Below, piece by piece: positions 62,631-64,000 of a stretch of 64,000 nucleotides of DNA. This DNA comes from Ashinkailepas kermadecensis (lineage: Eukaryota > Arthropoda > Thecostraca > Neolepadidae). The notes beneath the pieces are model-generated. The model was not told where the DNA came from. It was given only the letters and a program-made list of their open reading frames with translations, and searched no databases. The stretch lies in NCBI GenBank assembly GCA_034440615.1, contig JAOTOM010004358.1:1-64000 (forward strand), given 5' to 3'. Numbering within the stretch: the stretch's first letter is position 1; each line of letters begins with the position of its first letter. The position numbers and the translations under genes were made by a program.

Positions 62631-63299
62631 TGACCCGTGGGTTGGAATGTGACATCGTACATCGTCAGTATCCCAAGATACTGAGGAATGTTATGCTGAA
62701 TATTTCAAGCTTGTGTCTTTTTTGTTTTACACAGGGAGGGGGTCAAACATTGAAGTAGAAATGCTTGCGAGAAAAACTAACCTTTCAGCTAATATAGATA
62801 AGGGCACAGCCCATGACCCCATGCGTTAAAATCGGGTACCAATTCCTAGATCTCGTCACACGCAGCACGCCGACTTTTGTTTTATGTCGCTAGCATTCTT
62901 CGTTCGGAAACGCTAGGGGTTGCAGCAACCCCTTTCGTGCCCAAGGGAAGTGGCTAAATAACGTGCACGGGCGAGGGTTAAACAGAGAACAGTAGGCTTA
63001 TCGAATTCGAACTTCTCTCCAGATAACCACTAGCAGTTCTTCAAAGGTTAAATATTCCGATCCCAGACGCGGCGTAGTTCCAGCTAAAAAACACCAGTTT
63101 CTGACATGCATGATGTGTACTTTTCGCAATACCAAGTTGTTGAGAGGAAGTGAGAAACAGACATAATCGGAGCACGCCTCGGAGCACTGACGTTGGAACC
63201 GTTTTTTTCCTCTTCAATTCGAGGTATTTGCTTCAACACGGACTTGTGTTGAGGCGCCGCCAAAAGACAGCTATGTGGGCCAGTGGCCCCGCCCCCTAA

Positions 63300-63772
63300 C
63301 TGCAGCCGGTGGCACCTGAACTGCGTCCGGGGTCTCCGCACTGCAGCCAGTGCTACCCGTACTGCAGCCGGTGCTCCGTGACTGCAGCCGGTGGTGCCTG
63401 CACTGCAGTCGGTGGTGCTTACACTGTAGCCGGTGGTGCCAATACTGTAGCTGGTGGTGCCACATTGTTGCCGGTGGTGCCTACACTGTAGCCAGTGGTG
63501 CCTACACTGTAGCCAGTGGTGCCTATACTGTAGCTGGTGGTGCCACATTGTTGCCGGTGGTGCCTACACTGTAGCCGGTGGTGCCTACACTGTAGCCAGT
63601 GGTGCTTATACTGTAGCTGGTGGTGCCACATTGTTGCCGGTGGTGCCTACACTGTAGCCGGTGGTGCCTACACTTTAGCCGGTGGTGCCTACACTGCGGC
63701 TGGTGGTGCCTACACTGCAGCTGGTGGTGTGTACACTGCAGCCGGTAGTGCCTACGCTGCAGCGGGTCGTCG
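63300..63772. repeat. 21-bp minisatellite with 83-bp higher-order period
   Basis: About 22 units of GTAGCCGGTGGTGCCTACACT. In the middle, three 21-bp units and one 20-bp unit (with CCACATTGTTGCC) form an 83-bp super-repeat: CACATTGTTG starts at 63461, 63544 and 63627. Gly/Ala/Tyr-rich frames result from the 21-bp unit. Confidence 0.93.
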
Positions 63773-63953
63773 TCGCCGCCTGCTAGCGGTCGGACGTGCG
63801 GGCGATGAGTTCGTGGAGCGTGGCGTTCCCAGGCTCAATGGCGCAACGCTCGTGCCCTGTGGACACGCACCACGTCGTGTCCTCCAGGTGGCGAAATGTG
63901 CCGTATCTCCGGCTGAGTGGTATCCGGCGTAGTGCCGCAGCACTGGTCCTCGT

Positions 63954-63990
63954 GGGCGCAAAATGACCCGACACGCCCCTACACGTCCCG
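63954..63990 (+). mobile_element. HT fragment at window end
   Basis: GGGCGCAAAATGACCC then GACACGCCCCTACACG. Stem partly degraded; loop shortened. Confidence 0.55.
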
Positions 63991-64000
63991 ATCTGGACGG

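Larger units (their letters stand above)
61720..64000 (+). other. spen: spen intron 3, 5' part
   Basis: Starts with a near-consensus donor (GTACGT). AT-rich to about 63,250, with nothing gene-like except an HT insertion; then a 21-bp array and GC-rich DNA to the window end. No further exon was recognised. Confidence 0.55.

Overview
The window is eukaryotic nuclear DNA, most likely from an arthropod, possibly a crustacean. Evidence: a recognisable animal gene split by GT-AG introns, many tRNA-derived SINEs, hAT-type non-autonomous DNA transposons, non-LTR retrotransposon remnants, a Penelope-like element, and interspersed TTAGG-type motifs (the arthropod telomere unit). There are no bacterial operons. 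The species assignment is inference.

The only host gene I can support is the 5' part of a split ends (Spen/SHARP) orthologue on the + strand. Coding exon 1 (8556-8638) encodes the start of RRM1, exon 2 (27015-27266) completes RRM1 and runs into a Gly/Pro/Arg-rich linker, and exon 3 (61600-61719) encodes an Arg/Tyr-rich segment. All three exons end in phase 2 and join in frame. The gene runs off the right edge, so introns 1 (18.4 kb), 2 (34.3 kb) and 3 (partial) make up most of the window.

Layout: 1-2120 is a decayed Penelope-like retroelement with a hammerhead-ribozyme-like motif in its 3' region. 2120-8555 is AT-rich, with a minisatellite and a hAT element holding a nested SINE just upstream of the spen start. 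Intron 1 (8639-27014) holds a 2.1-kb degenerate dimeric satellite, three copies of one hAT family and CR1-like LINE remains. Intron 2 (27267-61599) alternates AT-rich DNA with GC-rich patches and large tandem arrays (58, 5, 14/13, 29, 6, 24, 20, 64 and 37 bp units), a Tx1/L1-like LINE fragment and many SINEs. It ends in a 50-bp array whose units each look like a 3' splice site and whose last unit is the acceptor of exon 3. Intron 3 (61720-end) carries a 21-bp array with an 83-bp higher-order period.

The most unusual signals are: (i) a 3'-terminal stem-loop, followed by TAAAA-type sequence, shared by SINEs with different tRNA heads, with apparent compensatory base changes; (ii) very short (34-107 bp) copies of just that hairpin tail, many bounded by clean target-site duplications; (iii) the tandem array of acceptor-like sites before spen exon 3; and (iv) the ribozyme-like motif of the Penelope-like element. 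The long open frames across the GC-rich arrays are by-products of repeat units that lack stop codons, not genes.
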